Notes: a model not told the origin generated them from the letters alone. Shown: positions 1 through 9,386, counted from the stretch's first letter. The stretch: 64,000 bases of DNA from Verrucomicrobiia bacterium (GCA_030432565.1 JAUIGV010000006.1:62001-126000), one strand, 5' to 3'. Numbers and translations are program-made.

Positions 1-212
1 CAATGCATCAGGGTGGTGGATTGCTCTGCGATGGCTTTGGTTAGGGCGGGATGGCAATGCCCCAGCGAGCAGGTGGCGATGCCTGAACAAAAATCAAGAT
101 ACTCACGACCGCGCTCGTCCCACACTCTGGTGCCTTTACCGCGGGCGACGGTGAGGGGGAATCTGCCATAGGTTTCGAGGACATACTGTTTTGTTTTTTC
201 AGTGGTGGTCAT
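1..212 (-). CDS. argD: acetylornithine aminotransferase-like protein, N-terminal part (cut by window edge)
   Basis: About 70 codons are visible, starting at the ATG at 212 and running off the left edge. The protein begins MTTTEKTKQYVLETYGRFPL and continues with VWDERGREYLDF, CSGIATCSLGHCHPAL, which is the start of class III pyridoxal-phosphate aminotransferases of the ArgD/acetylornithine type. ArgD transaminates N-acetylglutamate semialdehyde in arginine synthesis. The ATG overlaps the stop of the upstream EamA gene by 4 bp (ATGA), so translation is probably coupled. An argF gene lies 54 kb away. Other class III aminotransferases (GABA, ornithine, succinylornithine) share this N-terminus, so the exact substrate is uncertain without the rest. 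Confidence 0.8.
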   Translation of the reverse strand, partial: MTTTEKTKQYVLETYGRFPLTVARGKGTRVWDERGREYLDFCSGIATCSLGHCHPALTKAIAEQSTTLMH

Positions 213-1117
213 GAGTTTGTCTGTTGGGTTGGTAGCCTTTTTGCAGTGGATTTGGAAGCGCGACGATGAATCATCAAGGTGGAGGCCAGAGTGAGGGTTG
301 CTCCGAGGAGTTCCGTTGAGCCAAGGGTTTCGCCAAAGAGAATCCAAGCCCCGAAACCGGTGGCGATGGGCAGGAGAAGCTGCATTGAGGCCCCGATTGA
401 GACTTCAAGGTGTCGGTAGGCAAAGGTCATGCTGAGTTGTCCGGCGGCCACGATGAACCCGGCGAGCAACATCAGGCCCGCTGCGGGAAGGGTGAAATTG
501 GGCATGGACTGGTGCGTCATTGGAAGCGCCAGGACGATGCAGTAGGCAGCCTGGCTCATGAAAATGGTCGAGCCGTGTTCGCTTTGATGGAGGTTCCGAA
601 TGAGGACCACCACGGCAGCCGCCAGAATGGCTCCGAGGATGGCTACCACGTCGTAGAAGCCGATCCCTTGGCTCAGGGATTTGGGTGCAAGGAAGACGAG
701 TAGGCCGATGAAGCCGGTGAGGATCCAGCAGAGCTTTTTTGCCGGAAGGGCTTCTTTGAGGAAAGCTCGTGCCAGTAGGGCGGCGAAGATCGGGTAGGTC
801 AGATTAATGACAACGGCGCGGGCGGCACCGAGCTCGATCACGGTGATGTAGTAGAAGGCAACTCCGATTCCTCCGAGTAATCCCCGGGCGATGATCTTGG
901 GGCGGTCGATCAGTGACTTGATTCTCAGATGACCGGATCTCTGGTAGAAGGCGAGGACGACGAGGGTCCCGGCGACTCCCCGGAAGAGGGTGACCTCCCA
1001 GCCTCCGCATGCCGGCAGGGCGAGCGCGAGCGCCCGCACCGCCAGAGTGTTGACGGTAAAGAAGAAGATCGAGAGCATCATGAGAATGATGCCCCGGTTT
1101 TCGGATATGGGATTCAT
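209..1117 (-). CDS. EamA/DMT-family permease
   Basis: A 302-residue polytopic membrane protein with about ten hydrophobic segments in two similar halves, as in the drug/metabolite transporter superfamily (EamA). It starts at MNPISENRGIILMMLS, where the first transmembrane segment begins at once. The second half contains the typical EamA stretch with FGETLGSTELLGA near the C-terminus. Such proteins export or take up small metabolites, and the substrate cannot be told from sequence. Its stop overlaps the start of the argD-like gene by 4 bp, so a link to amino-acid export or arginine metabolism is an inference from context only. Confidence 0.85.
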   Translation of the reverse strand: MNPISENRGIILMMLSIFFFTVNTLAVRALALALPACGGWEVTLFRGVAGTLVVLAFYQRSGHLRIKSLIDRPKIIARGLLGGIGVAFYYITVIELGAARAVVINLTYPIFAALLARAFLKEALPAKKLCWILTGFIGLLVFLAPKSLSQGIGFYDVVAILGAILAAAVVVLIRNLHQSEHGSTIFMSQAAYCIVLALPMTHQSMPNFTLPAAGLMLLAGFIVAAGQLSMTFAYRHLEVSIGASMQLLLPIATGFGAWILFGETLGSTELLGATLTLASTLMIHRRASKSTAKRLPTQQTNS

Positions 1118-1414
1118 GGGTTGGCTTGGTCGGGAGATGCCAAGCGCGACGTTCCGAAAGGGGAGGTCCCAGGGAAGCGCCGCGTGCTTGGGCGCCTCCG
1201 GTGTCGTGTCTCAATAACGAATCACTTCACCTGCGCCGAGCGGAGCCAAAGGGCTGCTCGTCGTGGGAAGTTCGGCTGAATGTTTTGAATCACGGAGCGT
1301 CAAATCTTCTGAATCTCTTGGAATGTCAATGACAGAACTTTGACACAAAGGCGATTTTTCCTGCATTTCGCAGTTCAAAAAATAGATTCAAGCCCCTAGC
1401 TTCTCCGAAACAAC
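1118..1414. other. intergenic region between divergent EamA and murG genes
   Basis: This 297-bp region should hold promoters for both directions. A TTGACA-like hexamer lies at 1339-1344 on the plus strand, but no good -10 box follows at 17 bp, so no promoter is called. No RNA gene or repeat was seen. Confidence 0.4.
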
Positions 1415-2485
1415 GTGTCTCAATCCCAAAAAATCATCATCGCGTGCGGCGGAACAGGCGGCCATCTCTTCCCCGGTATCGCTGTCGCCCAAGAGCTCAA
1501 ATCAAGGGGGCACGAGGTCTTGCTCTTAATTTCAGAAAAGAAAGTCGATGCCCAGGCTTCTGAAAAGTACTCCGATCTTCGCTTTGAAACGGTAAGGGCG
1601 ATCGCGAAGCCGCCAACCTTTTCGCTGAAGATGTTGTCCTTTCTCTGGCGACTTCGCAAAACGATCAAGCAATGTGGCGCTATTATTGATCGGGAGAAAG
1701 CAGATGCGGTCCTCGGCATGGGAGGGTTCACGTCCTTCCCACCGGTGGTTGCCGGAGCGAAAAAAGGACTCCGGACTTACATACATGATTCCAATGCCAT
1801 CCCGGGACGTTCCAACCGGATGACGGCGAAGCGCTGCACCGCCGTATTGGTTGGGCTCGATGAAGCATCGGCCCATTTTCCCGATTCGGAGGTGATTCGA
1901 ACCGGAACCCCCGTTCGTGAGGAACTCGAGAAACTGCCATCGCGGGAAGTGGCATGCCGGAAGTTCGGTCTCGACCCTGCGAAAAAAACACTCCTTGTCA
2001 TGGGTGGTTCGCAAGGAGCGCAGCGCCTCAACGAGGTTGTTGCCGGAGGGACGGAAGGCAGTGCCTGGCAAGTTCTTCACTTGGCGGGGCAGGCCGATTT
2101 TGATCGGCTTTCGGAGCAGGTGGGCGGCCGGGATGGCTACAAGGTGCTCGCGTTCTGTGACGACATGGCGGCGGCTTATGCGGCTTCGGATTTTTGTGTG
2201 GCGAGGTCGGGTGCTTCTTCTCTCACTGAGTTGAGCCATGCCGGATTGCCCGCGCTCCTCGTGCCATTTCCTTACGCGGCGGATGACCACCAAACGGCAA
2301 ATGCCCGCGTCTATGAGAAAGCGGGCGCAGCGGTTCTGACTCAACAACGTGATCTTGAGGCCAAGACCATCAGGGACATGTTGACCGAACTCAACGATGG
2401 ACACCTTGAGAGCATGTCGGGTGCGATGCGGGATCTCGCCGATCCGGATGCCGCGGCACAAATCGCAAACGTGATTGAAGGATGA
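1415..2485 (+). CDS. murG: UDP-GlcNAc:undecaprenyl-PP-MurNAc-pentapeptide GlcNAc transferase MurG
   Basis: 356 residues, the usual MurG length. It makes lipid II from lipid I on the cytoplasmic face of the membrane. The N-terminal glycine-rich loop ACGGTGGHLFPG (about residues 10-21) and the ADDHQTANA stretch near residue 290 are family signatures. The GT-B second-domain signature GGSQGAQRLNE is at about 197. The start is GTG at 1415 (the next residues are SQSQKIIIACGG). No clear Shine-Dalgarno precedes it. The stop overlaps the murC/B start by 4 bp (ATGA). The usual division and cell-wall neighbours (ftsW, ddl, ftsQAZ) are absent on both sides. Confidence 0.97.
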   Translation: MSQSQKIIIACGGTGGHLFPGIAVAQELKSRGHEVLLLISEKKVDAQASEKYSDLRFETVRAIAKPPTFSLKMLSFLWRLRKTIKQCGAIIDREKADAVLGMGGFTSFPPVVAGAKKGLRTYIHDSNAIPGRSNRMTAKRCTAVLVGLDEASAHFPDSEVIRTGTPVREELEKLPSREVACRKFGLDPAKKTLLVMGGSQGAQRLNEVVAGGTEGSAWQVLHLAGQADFDRLSEQVGGRDGYKVLAFCDDMAAAYAASDFCVARSGASSLTELSHAGLPALLVPFPYAADDHQTANARVYEKAGAAVLTQQRDLEAKTIRDMLTELNDGHLESMSGAMRDLADPDAAAQIANVIEG

Positions 2486-4782
2486 CCATCGAGCAATTCA
2501 GCGGAAAACTTTTAAACCCGGAGCAACCACTCCGGGTTCATTTGATCGGCGTGGCAGGTTCAGGAATGAGCGGGCTGGCGCGGCTCCTGATCCAGATGGG
2601 GCACCGGGTCAGTGGGTCCGACCGGGTCACCTCCGGAGAGACGGAACGCCTCCGTGTGCTGGGTCTTGATTTTTCCACCCCGCATTCGGCGGAAGCAGTG
2701 CAGGGTGTCGATGCGGTGATTTATTCTTCGGCGATTCGTACGACGAATCCCGCACTTGCAGAAGCTTTGGCGCAAGATATTGCCACCTTCCGGCGTGCGG
2801 AGTGCCTTGCGGCCATTCTTCACACCAAGGCAGGAGTGGTGGTTTCCGGCACCCATGGGAAGACGACGACTTCCTCGATGATCGCGCATATTCTTCGTCA
2901 GGGGGATTTGATGCCCTGTCACTATGTGGGGGCAGAGATTCCCGTGCTTGGATCCAATGCGGAGTGGAATGAGGACGGCGAGTATTTGGTCGCAGAGGGG
3001 GATGAGTCGGATGGAACATTGGCGCTTTATCGGCCACGACACGCCATTGTTTTAAACGTCGAGGAAGAGCATCTTGATCACTACACGCGTGGCATTGAGC
3101 AGATCCGGGAAGTCTTCAATACTTTGATGGATCAGACTTCGGGATCCATCGTCTATTGTCGTGAATGTGGGGAGGCTGCCGGGCTTTGCGGAGTGCGGGA
3201 TAATGCTGTTTCATACGGTTGGGAAGGGGCTGATTGGACTGCGACCGATCTTTCCGAACAAGTGGGAACCGTGAGCTTTACGGTCAATCACAATGGGAAA
3301 GAACTCGGGCGGGTCCAACTTGGCATTCCCGGCCGTCACAATGTTTTGAATGCTCTGGGGGCAATTGCAATTGCCACGGAATGTGGGATTGATTTCTCAC
3401 TCATGAACCGTGCTCTTTCCTCCTTTGCAGGGGCAAAGCGTCGGTTCGAAACCAAGCATCTGAGTAAGCGGTATCGGATTGTGGATGATTACGGTCATCA
3501 TCCGACGGAAGTCGCGGCCACCTTGCAGACAGCCCGGAGTTACGAGCCGGGACGGGTGATTGTTTTGTTCCAGCCCCATCGCTACAGCAGGACCCAGAAG
3601 CTCGCTGATGATTTTGGGAAGGCCTTGCAGGCGGCTGATATGGTCTTTGTCACCGATGTTTATGCAGCCAGTGAAGATCCCATCCCCGGTGTAGGCGGGC
3701 AAACGATTGTTGATGCGATTGCTGCGAATGGTCCGACGAAGGCATCCTTTGTTCCGGATCTGTCCACCGCGCACCACTCGGTGGGAAATGCTCTCGCGGA
3801 GGGCGATTTGTTCCTGACTTTGGGAGCTGGAAATGTTCATGAGGCTGGAAACAGAATCATTCGTGATCTAAAGGTTCTGGAAGAAATCCAAAATGAAACA
3901 GGGGTCTCGGGAATTAAACTCTACGAACCGATGTCGCGTCATAGTACGATGCGCGTCGGAGGTCCGGCCCAGTTTTGGATCGAACCATCCGAATTCGGGC
4001 AGTTCGCATCGTCGGTTTCTTTCTGTAAAGCCCGCGGGATTCCGGTGCGAATTGTAGGGCGTGGATCAAACCTGTTAATTCGGGATGGTGGCATCCGTGG
4101 TGCTGTCATTCATCCGACCGGTGGTGCCTTCGCCGCGGTGACTGTCGAGGGCAATACCATCACGGCCGGAGCTGGAGTTCGTTTTAAAAAGGTTGCGAGC
4201 GTGGCCCGCGAGAACCACATCGGGGGCTTCGAGTGGATGGAAGGAATTCCCGGAAATGTCGGGGGCGGACTTCGTATGAATGCCGGCGCGATGGGAGTGG
4301 AAACCTTTGATCAGGTGGTCGCGGTGACCTTCCTTGATGAAGATGGGCAAATCCGGACGCGCGATCGTAGCGAGATCGAAGCCTTCTACCGAAATGTTCC
4401 CGAGTTGCGCCGCAACTATGCACTCGAGGCGACTTTTATTGGCGCTCCTTCCAATCTGGACGCGATCCAGGAGAAGCTTGATGAGTCGCGGCACCATCGG
4501 AATACCACCCAGCCGAAAGCGGCCAGTGCCGGTTGCACCTTTAAGAATCCCGGGGTCTGCGGTGCAGGTCAGCTGATTGATGAGATGGGCTTAAAAGAGA
4601 CCGGAGTGGGTAAAGCCGAGGTTTCACTGGAGCACGGAAATTTCATCGTCAATCGCGGTAAGGCAAGAGCCGCCGACGTTCTTGCTTTGATCGAGAATAT
4701 CAAGGCGAAGGCGAAAGAAGAACGCGGAGTCGATCTTGAGACCGAGGTTCAGATTCTTGGTGAGGACGAGGTTGTTTTTTAG
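2482..4782 (+). CDS. murC/murB: bifunctional MurC-MurB fusion: UDP-MurNAc--L-alanine ligase / UDP-MurNAc dehydrogenase
   Basis: 766 residues with two complete enzymes. Residues 1 to about 450 are MurC: the UDP-binding GVAGSGMSG at 23-31, the ATP P-loop GTHGKTTT at 123-130, and the HHPTEV motif in the ligase C-terminal domain. From about 465 to the end is MurB, with the FAD-binding GRGSNLLIRDGG, IPGNVGGGLRMNAGAMG and the final ETEVQILG. MurB reduces the enolpyruvyl group to form UDP-MurNAc, and MurC then adds L-Ala, so the fusion joins two consecutive cytoplasmic steps. In the motif where E. coli MurB has its catalytic serine (AGSFFKNP) this protein reads AGCTFKNP, with cysteine in that place. 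The gene is coupled to murG by an ATGA overlap. Confidence 0.96.
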   Translation: MTIEQFSGKLLNPEQPLRVHLIGVAGSGMSGLARLLIQMGHRVSGSDRVTSGETERLRVLGLDFSTPHSAEAVQGVDAVIYSSAIRTTNPALAEALAQDIATFRRAECLAAILHTKAGVVVSGTHGKTTTSSMIAHILRQGDLMPCHYVGAEIPVLGSNAEWNEDGEYLVAEGDESDGTLALYRPRHAIVLNVEEEHLDHYTRGIEQIREVFNTLMDQTSGSIVYCRECGEAAGLCGVRDNAVSYGWEGADWTATDLSEQVGTVSFTVNHNGKELGRVQLGIPGRHNVLNALGAIAIATECGIDFSLMNRALSSFAGAKRRFETKHLSKRYRIVDDYGHHPTEVAATLQTARSYEPGRVIVLFQPHRYSRTQKLADDFGKALQAADMVFVTDVYAASEDPIPGVGGQTIVDAIAANGPTKASFVPDLSTAHHSVGNALAEGDLFLTLGAGNVHEAGNRIIRDLKVLEEIQNETGVSGIKLYEPMSRHSTMRVGGPAQFWIEPSEFGQFASSVSFCKARGIPVRIVGRGSNLLIRDGGIRGAVIHPTGGAFAAVTVEGNTITAGAGVRFKKVASVARENHIGGFEWMEGIPGNVGGGLRMNAGAMGVETFDQVVAVTFLDEDGQIRTRDRSEIEAFYRNVPELRRNYALEATFIGAPSNLDAIQEKLDESRHHRNTTQPKAASAGCTFKNPGVCGAGQLIDEMGLKETGVGKAEVSLEHGNFIVNRGKARAADVLALIENIKAKAKEERGVDLETEVQILGEDEVVF

Positions 4783-4815
4783 GCCGGGGAAGGAAGCGAT
4801 CTGCCAGATCCCGGA

Positions 4816-5202
4816 CTAAATACTTTTCAGGATGAAGTAGCCCAAGGCTGTGATTGGATAGGTGAGGGAGGTTAAAATAATCTGAGAAAGAAGGTAGCTG
4901 GTGGCGCCCCCCTCGCTGTTTGAGGGGCTTTGCTCGTCTCTGATTTGTTTTTGCAACGTGGCCTCGCGTATCGTCAGTCCGATGACGGTGAGGGCTACGA
5001 AAGTTTGAGCTCGATAGAAATAGAGATCAGGACTTTGGGCGAATAACAGGATAAGGGTCAAGAGACTGGCCAAAAGACAGGGAGCCAACCAGACGAACCG
5101 TCGAAGCAAGGGGGCTTGTGGTGGAGTCTGAGATGGCGTGGTGTTTCCTTTGCAGGGATCTTCCCACTCAAGAAACTCTTTTTCTGGATTCGGATCTTCC
5201 AT
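4816..5202 (-). CDS. hypothetical membrane protein
   Basis: About 128 residues from the ATG at 5202 (MEDPNPEKEFLEWEDP). A longer frame reaches 5394 but its extra N-terminus is low-complexity-like and would overlap the sulfatase start, so the internal ATG is preferred. After a charged, proline-rich N-terminus there are hydrophobic segments around WLAPCLLASLLTLILLF, TFVALTVIGLTI and a C-terminal segment, suggesting three membrane spans. No family was recognised. It converges with murC/B, leaving a 33-bp gap. The function is unknown. Confidence 0.5.
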   Translation of the reverse strand: MEDPNPEKEFLEWEDPCKGNTTPSQTPPQAPLLRRFVWLAPCLLASLLTLILLFAQSPDLYFYRAQTFVALTVIGLTIREATLQKQIRDEQSPSNSEGGATSYLLSQIILTSLTYPITALGYFILKSI

Positions 5203-5350
5203 GTCAACCCAAGGGTAGCACGTCGGTTTCGTTTGGGGGAAATCGAAAACGATAGAGAGATTATCATTCAGAATAATGGCGGAGGAGTCGTGACTTTGTG
5301 GGCAGGGCGATCTGGATTGCCTTGTGAGTGAAGACGGGCATGATCTGCCG

Positions 5351-6694
5351 ATGATTTTACAAACTACGTTTTTGCTGGTGGCTTCCGTGTCCATTGTTTT
5401 AGCAAAACCGAATATCGTCGTCCTTTACTCCGATGATGCGGGATATGCGGACTTTGGGTTTCAGCCGAACTGCGCGGAGGATATGAAGAAGCTCACCCCC
5501 AATATCGACCGGATTGCGAGAGAGGGTGCTAGGTTTTCGAATGCCTATATGGCCGGCTCGGTGTGCTCGCCATCGCGAGCCGGTCTGATGACCGGGCGCT
5601 ACCAGCAACGGTTTGGCTATGACAATAATCTTCCTCCCGGCTTTCAAAGCGGGTTGGAGTTGAGGGAAAACTTCGGCGTGAAATACCTCAAGGGGCTGGG
5701 TTATGCCACTGGACTCGTGGGCAAGTGGCATCTGGGATATCCTGCGGATTACCACCCGAACAAGCGTGGGTTTGATTGGTTCTATGGTCTGCTGCAGGGC
5801 TCGCGACCTTACGATGAAATACCGAAGCCGAGTGTCCATCGGGTGATTCAGGAGAATGGCAAAGTGACGAAGGAAGATGGCTACGTGACCGACCGGTTTG
5901 GAGATGCGGCCTGTCGGTTCATTCGAGAGAACAAAGAGGAGCCGTTTTTTCTTTTCGTCTCCTTCACGTCACCTCACGGACCTCTTCAGCCAAAGCCGGA
6001 AGATGCCACAAGGGTGGCGCATATCGAGCAAAAGAAGCGCGCCAGCTACGCCGGGTTGATCGTGAGTCTCGATGACAATGTGGGCAGGGTGTTGGACTGC
6101 CTGGAGACTGAAGGACTGGATGAAAATACGATCGTTTTGTTTACCAATGACAATGGTGGGCAAACCTCGACGGGAGCGAACAATGCACCGCTTCAGGGGA
6201 AGAAGGGAACCTTATGGGAAGGTGGCGTGAGAGTGCCATGGGTGATGAAGTGGAAGGGGAGGATTCCAGCGGGAAGTGTGATTGATAAACCGGTCATCGC
6301 GCTTGATTTGTTCCCGACCTTTGTGGAGGCCGCGGGTGGAACGGTGAATCCGGATTGGAATCTTGATGGGAGGAGCTTTCTGACGGGACTCGATGGAGAG
6401 CCAGAAATCGCCACGGGATCGGAGGTGCCCAGGCCGTTGTTTTGGAGGCAAGGCGGGAGTGGTGGTCCCCGGGCGATGAGGGAAGGAAAGTGGAAGATCG
6501 TTCACAATCGCAAGACTGGGGACGAACCTGCACTCTTTGACTTGAGGCAGGATATCGGGGAGTCAAAGAATCTCGCGAACGAACAAGGTGAGGTGTTCAA
6601 GGCGATGTTAAAAAAACTTAACGCCTGGGAGAAGGAGTTGGAAGAACCGCGTTGGGGCCCCGGTGCTTCGTCGACGAAATTGAAAAAGAAATAA
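5351..6694 (+). CDS. secreted arylsulfatase-family sulfatase
   Basis: 447 residues from the ATG at 5351, giving a signal peptide MILQTTFLLVASVSIVLA. An upstream GTG at 5324 is possible but would add nine polar residues before it. KPNIVVLYSDDAGYADFG carries the metal-binding aspartates. CSPSRAGLMTGR follows at about residue 72, where Cys is the residue converted to formylglycine in type I sulfatases. GKWHLGY and NDNGGQ are further family motifs. It hydrolyses sulfate esters, probably on sulfated glycans in the periplasm or outside. The substrate is not determinable here. The window also holds a sialidase and a GH20 hexosaminidase, which fits degradation of sulfated, sialylated glycoconjugates. 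Confidence 0.92.
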   Translation: MILQTTFLLVASVSIVLAKPNIVVLYSDDAGYADFGFQPNCAEDMKKLTPNIDRIAREGARFSNAYMAGSVCSPSRAGLMTGRYQQRFGYDNNLPPGFQSGLELRENFGVKYLKGLGYATGLVGKWHLGYPADYHPNKRGFDWFYGLLQGSRPYDEIPKPSVHRVIQENGKVTKEDGYVTDRFGDAACRFIRENKEEPFFLFVSFTSPHGPLQPKPEDATRVAHIEQKKRASYAGLIVSLDDNVGRVLDCLETEGLDENTIVLFTNDNGGQTSTGANNAPLQGKKGTLWEGGVRVPWVMKWKGRIPAGSVIDKPVIALDLFPTFVEAAGGTVNPDWNLDGRSFLTGLDGEPEIATGSEVPRPLFWRQGGSGGPRAMREGKWKIVHNRKTGDEPALFDLRQDIGESKNLANEQGEVFKAMLKKLNAWEKELEEPRWGPGASSTKLKKK

Positions 6695-6736
6695 GACAAT
6701 ACTGATTGATCTGTTGGTATCCTGACAACAAACAAA

Positions 6737-6766
6737 AAAAGCACCGGTATTGCTACCGGTGCTTTT
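6737..6766. terminator. bidirectional intrinsic terminator
   Basis: A perfect 13-bp stem (arms 6737-6749 and 6754-6766, core GCACCGGTA/TACCGGTGC) with a TTGC loop. It has an A-run on the left and TTTT on the right, so it works on either strand. It sits between the convergent sulfatase and LamG genes. Confidence 0.9.
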
Positions 6767-6785
6767 GAGTTGATTTTAATAGAGG

Positions 6786-9266
6786 CTATCTGGCCTCCAC
6801 CCTGAAGAAGAGCTTCGAAACTCCCGGATCAGGGTTGGGGAATACAAAGGTTGTCGTGCCATCTCCTCCCGTGATGCTATCGTTGACATCTGAGCTGAAG
6901 TCGAACAGATCGGTCGAATAATAGAGACCGTATGATGCGCCCTGGCGGGATGTGAAGGTGATACTGAACTGTCCGTTCGCTCCGATACTTGGATCGAACA
7001 GGATTTCAGTGATGACCAACCCTGCACCGCTGCCAGCGGTTGGAACCATGGCTTCCCTCACTTGTGCTTCGGTGAGAGCGGCGCCGTAGACTTTCACTTC
7101 GTCAATTGAGCCGTTGAAGCTCTGCCCCGCAGGGTCGGGAGCATCCCGGCCATGACCGCCGATGATGACGGGCAATGTCTCTGATGCCAGCGTATTTCCG
7201 GCTCCGCGAAGAGTCTCGATGCCATTGATGAAGATGACCTTATCCGTCCCGTCATATTGGAAGGCCAGGTGGGTCCACTCACCGGGGGCCACAATTCCAC
7301 CGTTGTTGAGATCATTTCCCCAGCCACCGTAGTGGGCTTGCGACCCATCAGCCTCGTCACGAATTCCGTGGTGGAGCATGGAGTTGTTACCAGGACCATC
7401 TTCGGCTCCGAAGATCATGTGGTCGCCCTGAGCTCCTCCCAAGGAGGTCGTTCCATTCCAGTTGATCCAAGCCATCGCGGTGTAGACACCGCCGGTGGCG
7501 CTTGAGGCCCCCATTCCAAGATCAATTCCATTAAACCCGGTCCGAACATAGGCGTCGTTCGCTCCGGTACGATTGCCCACAAAGGCATTTCCAAACGAGG
7601 CGTCTTGTCCTTCGCCGTAGGCTGCTCCACCCTGGAGAACGCCAGGGGTGCCAAGACTTCCAAGGTTTTCAACCTCCGTGCCATTTTCGACATTGAAGGA
7701 ATAATACAGAAGGGGTTCCGGGAGCTCGGGGACCACAGGAGTGCTGTTGGGATCGTTGGGGTCGCTGCCTCCGTCAATCTCCTCATTGTCGTCAAACAGG
7801 TCTCCGTCGGAATCCACAGAGTTAGGATCGGTCATGTGGACATCGACTTCATCTCCATCACTGAGGGTATCTCCATCAGAATCGTCTGCGACGGGATCGG
7901 TGCCGGTGTTGGTGGCATCAACAAAAGTTCCGGTGTTGGTTTCGACATTATCATTCAGGCCATCCATGTCGGAATCGGCTAATTGAGGATTTGTTCCAAG
8001 TCCAAATTCGGTGAGGCTGGAAAGAGTGTCGTTATCGGGGTCCAAGTCCGCGTCATCAACGTTTGGATCCAGCGAGTTAGTCACTTCGTAGCCATCAGGC
8101 AGAGTGTCGCCATCGGTATCGTCATTGTTGGGGTCACTTCCAGTTTCCGTATCGCTGACAAAGGTACCGCCACTATCTTCGATATCGTCCCGGAGGTTGT
8201 CCCCATCAGAGTCAGGATTTAGAGGGTTTGTACCGGTGTTGGTGGCATCAACAAAAGTTCCGGTGTTGGTTTCAACATCATCGGTCAGAGTGTCATCGTC
8301 AGAGTCTGCATCGTTCGGAAGGGTGTTGTTGTTGAACTCAGTGATGTTATTAACATTATCCGAATCGAAATCTCCGAGGGCGCCATTGATTCCTGTATTG
8401 TCATCGGGATCGAGGCCGTAGAGGATTTCCCACCCGTTGGGGAGGCCGTCGTTGTCACGATCGCCCGGAGGGGCGAAGAGAGAAGATAGAGGGTTTCCTG
8501 CTTTGCCGGCGTCATAGATCGCAGTTACTTCCGCAGCTGTAATCGCTCGATCCCACATCGCAACGTCATCGATCAAGCCGTTCCATTCCCGTCCGTTTGT
8601 CGGATTGCATCCGATGCAAAGGAGGTTTTGGCCATTTTCGTTAATCGGGCCGGTTCCTCCGGTTGCTTCTAGAACCCCGTCGAGGAAGAGTTGAGTTACA
8701 CTTCCTTGGGTGGTGACAACAATATGGTGCCAGGTAGCATCGCCAGCCGGGCCGGCCCCAACGGTCGAGGTGCTGACAATATCGGAACCGGCTCCTCCGC
8801 CGGCATAGGACATGGGGATTGGGTTGTCGCCCGCCCGGACAGCGACCCGGTAGTCTGTTCCTTCGCCGTGAGCGATCAGGGCTTGCCAATTGGTATCCCT
8901 GTTATTGAGAACAAACCAAGCTGAGATCGTGACATCCGCAGCAGAGCGATCGATGTCGTCGGTACCGGCGCTTGGGTCAGCAATGGTGATGTTATTTCCA
9001 CCTCCTCCTGGGAAGTTCGCAACTTGTCCAAATCCCGCTCCCAATCCGTCGACAGAAGCGTCGGAAAAAGTAACGGCTCCATTAATGGTTCCGGTGTCGT
9101 TGGAGGTTCCTGCCGATCCGGCCACCGTGGTCGCCGCGTCAATCGCATTTCCATCCAGTGGCCAATAGTTGAGGAGCCCATCTTCCAGTTGGGCATACGC
9201 TGATGTCGATGAAGTGAAAATTCCACTGAGTACCAGCAGACTTTTCTTGAATATGTGTGTGTTCAT
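6786..9266 (-). CDS. secreted LamG / thrombospondin type 3 repeat protein
   Basis: 826 residues. A signal peptide (MNTHIFKKSLLVLSGIFTSS, ending STSAYAQ) is followed by a LamG/concanavalin-A-like domain at about 30-265 (containing DVTISAWFVL, WHHIVVTTQG, LFLDGVL). A long acidic calcium-binding region at about 270-510 is made of thrombospondin type 3-like units (DSDGDTLSDGDEV, DSDMDGLNDNVET). A second LamG domain lies at about 525-735, then a short C-terminal beta domain. The LamG domains probably bind carbohydrate and the TSP3 units bind Ca2+, giving a rod-like surface or secreted protein. There is no catalytic motif. The TSP3 region holds an exact 41-bp repeat. It shares its terminator with the sulfatase but is convergent to it. 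Confidence 0.88.
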   Translation of the reverse strand: MNTHIFKKSLLVLSGIFTSSTSAYAQLEDGLLNYWPLDGNAIDAATTVAGSAGTSNDTGTINGAVTFSDASVDGLGAGFGQVANFPGGGGNNITIADPSAGTDDIDRSAADVTISAWFVLNNRDTNWQALIAHGEGTDYRVAVRAGDNPIPMSYAGGGAGSDIVSTSTVGAGPAGDATWHHIVVTTQGSVTQLFLDGVLEATGGTGPINENGQNLLCIGCNPTNGREWNGLIDDVAMWDRAITAAEVTAIYDAGKAGNPLSSLFAPPGDRDNDGLPNGWEILYGLDPDDNTGINGALGDFDSDNVNNITEFNNNTLPNDADSDDDTLTDDVETNTGTFVDATNTGTNPLNPDSDGDNLRDDIEDSGGTFVSDTETGSDPNNDDTDGDTLPDGYEVTNSLDPNVDDADLDPDNDTLSSLTEFGLGTNPQLADSDMDGLNDNVETNTGTFVDATNTGTDPVADDSDGDTLSDGDEVDVHMTDPNSVDSDGDLFDDNEEIDGGSDPNDPNSTPVVPELPEPLLYYSFNVENGTEVENLGSLGTPGVLQGGAAYGEGQDASFGNAFVGNRTGANDAYVRTGFNGIDLGMGASSATGGVYTAMAWINWNGTTSLGGAQGDHMIFGAEDGPGNNSMLHHGIRDEADGSQAHYGGWGNDLNNGGIVAPGEWTHLAFQYDGTDKVIFINGIETLRGAGNTLASETLPVIIGGHGRDAPDPAGQSFNGSIDEVKVYGAALTEAQVREAMVPTAGSGAGLVITEILFDPSIGANGQFSITFTSRQGASYGLYYSTDLFDFSSDVNDSITGGDGTTTFVFPNPDPGVSKLFFRVEAR
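7903..7943. repeat. 41-bp direct repeat, copy 1 (inside LamG/TSP3 gene)
   Basis: Identical to 8233-8273 over 41 bp. It encodes ETNTGTFVDATNTG on the minus strand. The copies are 330 bp (110 codons) apart, in frame. Confidence 0.9.
8233..8273. repeat. 41-bp direct repeat, copy 2 (inside LamG/TSP3 gene)
   Basis: Second exact copy of the sequence at 7903-7943. The identity at wobble positions indicates recent duplication or gene conversion inside the repeat region. Confidence 0.9.
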
Positions 9267-9386
9267 AAGGGCAATGAATTTAATACATTTATCACGGCAG
9301 ATCCATCAAAAACCTCTCGAAATTACATCGAGACGATGTTTAATCGGATTGGTTTTATCCATGGAGTTTCAACAAATTTAGTAGTC

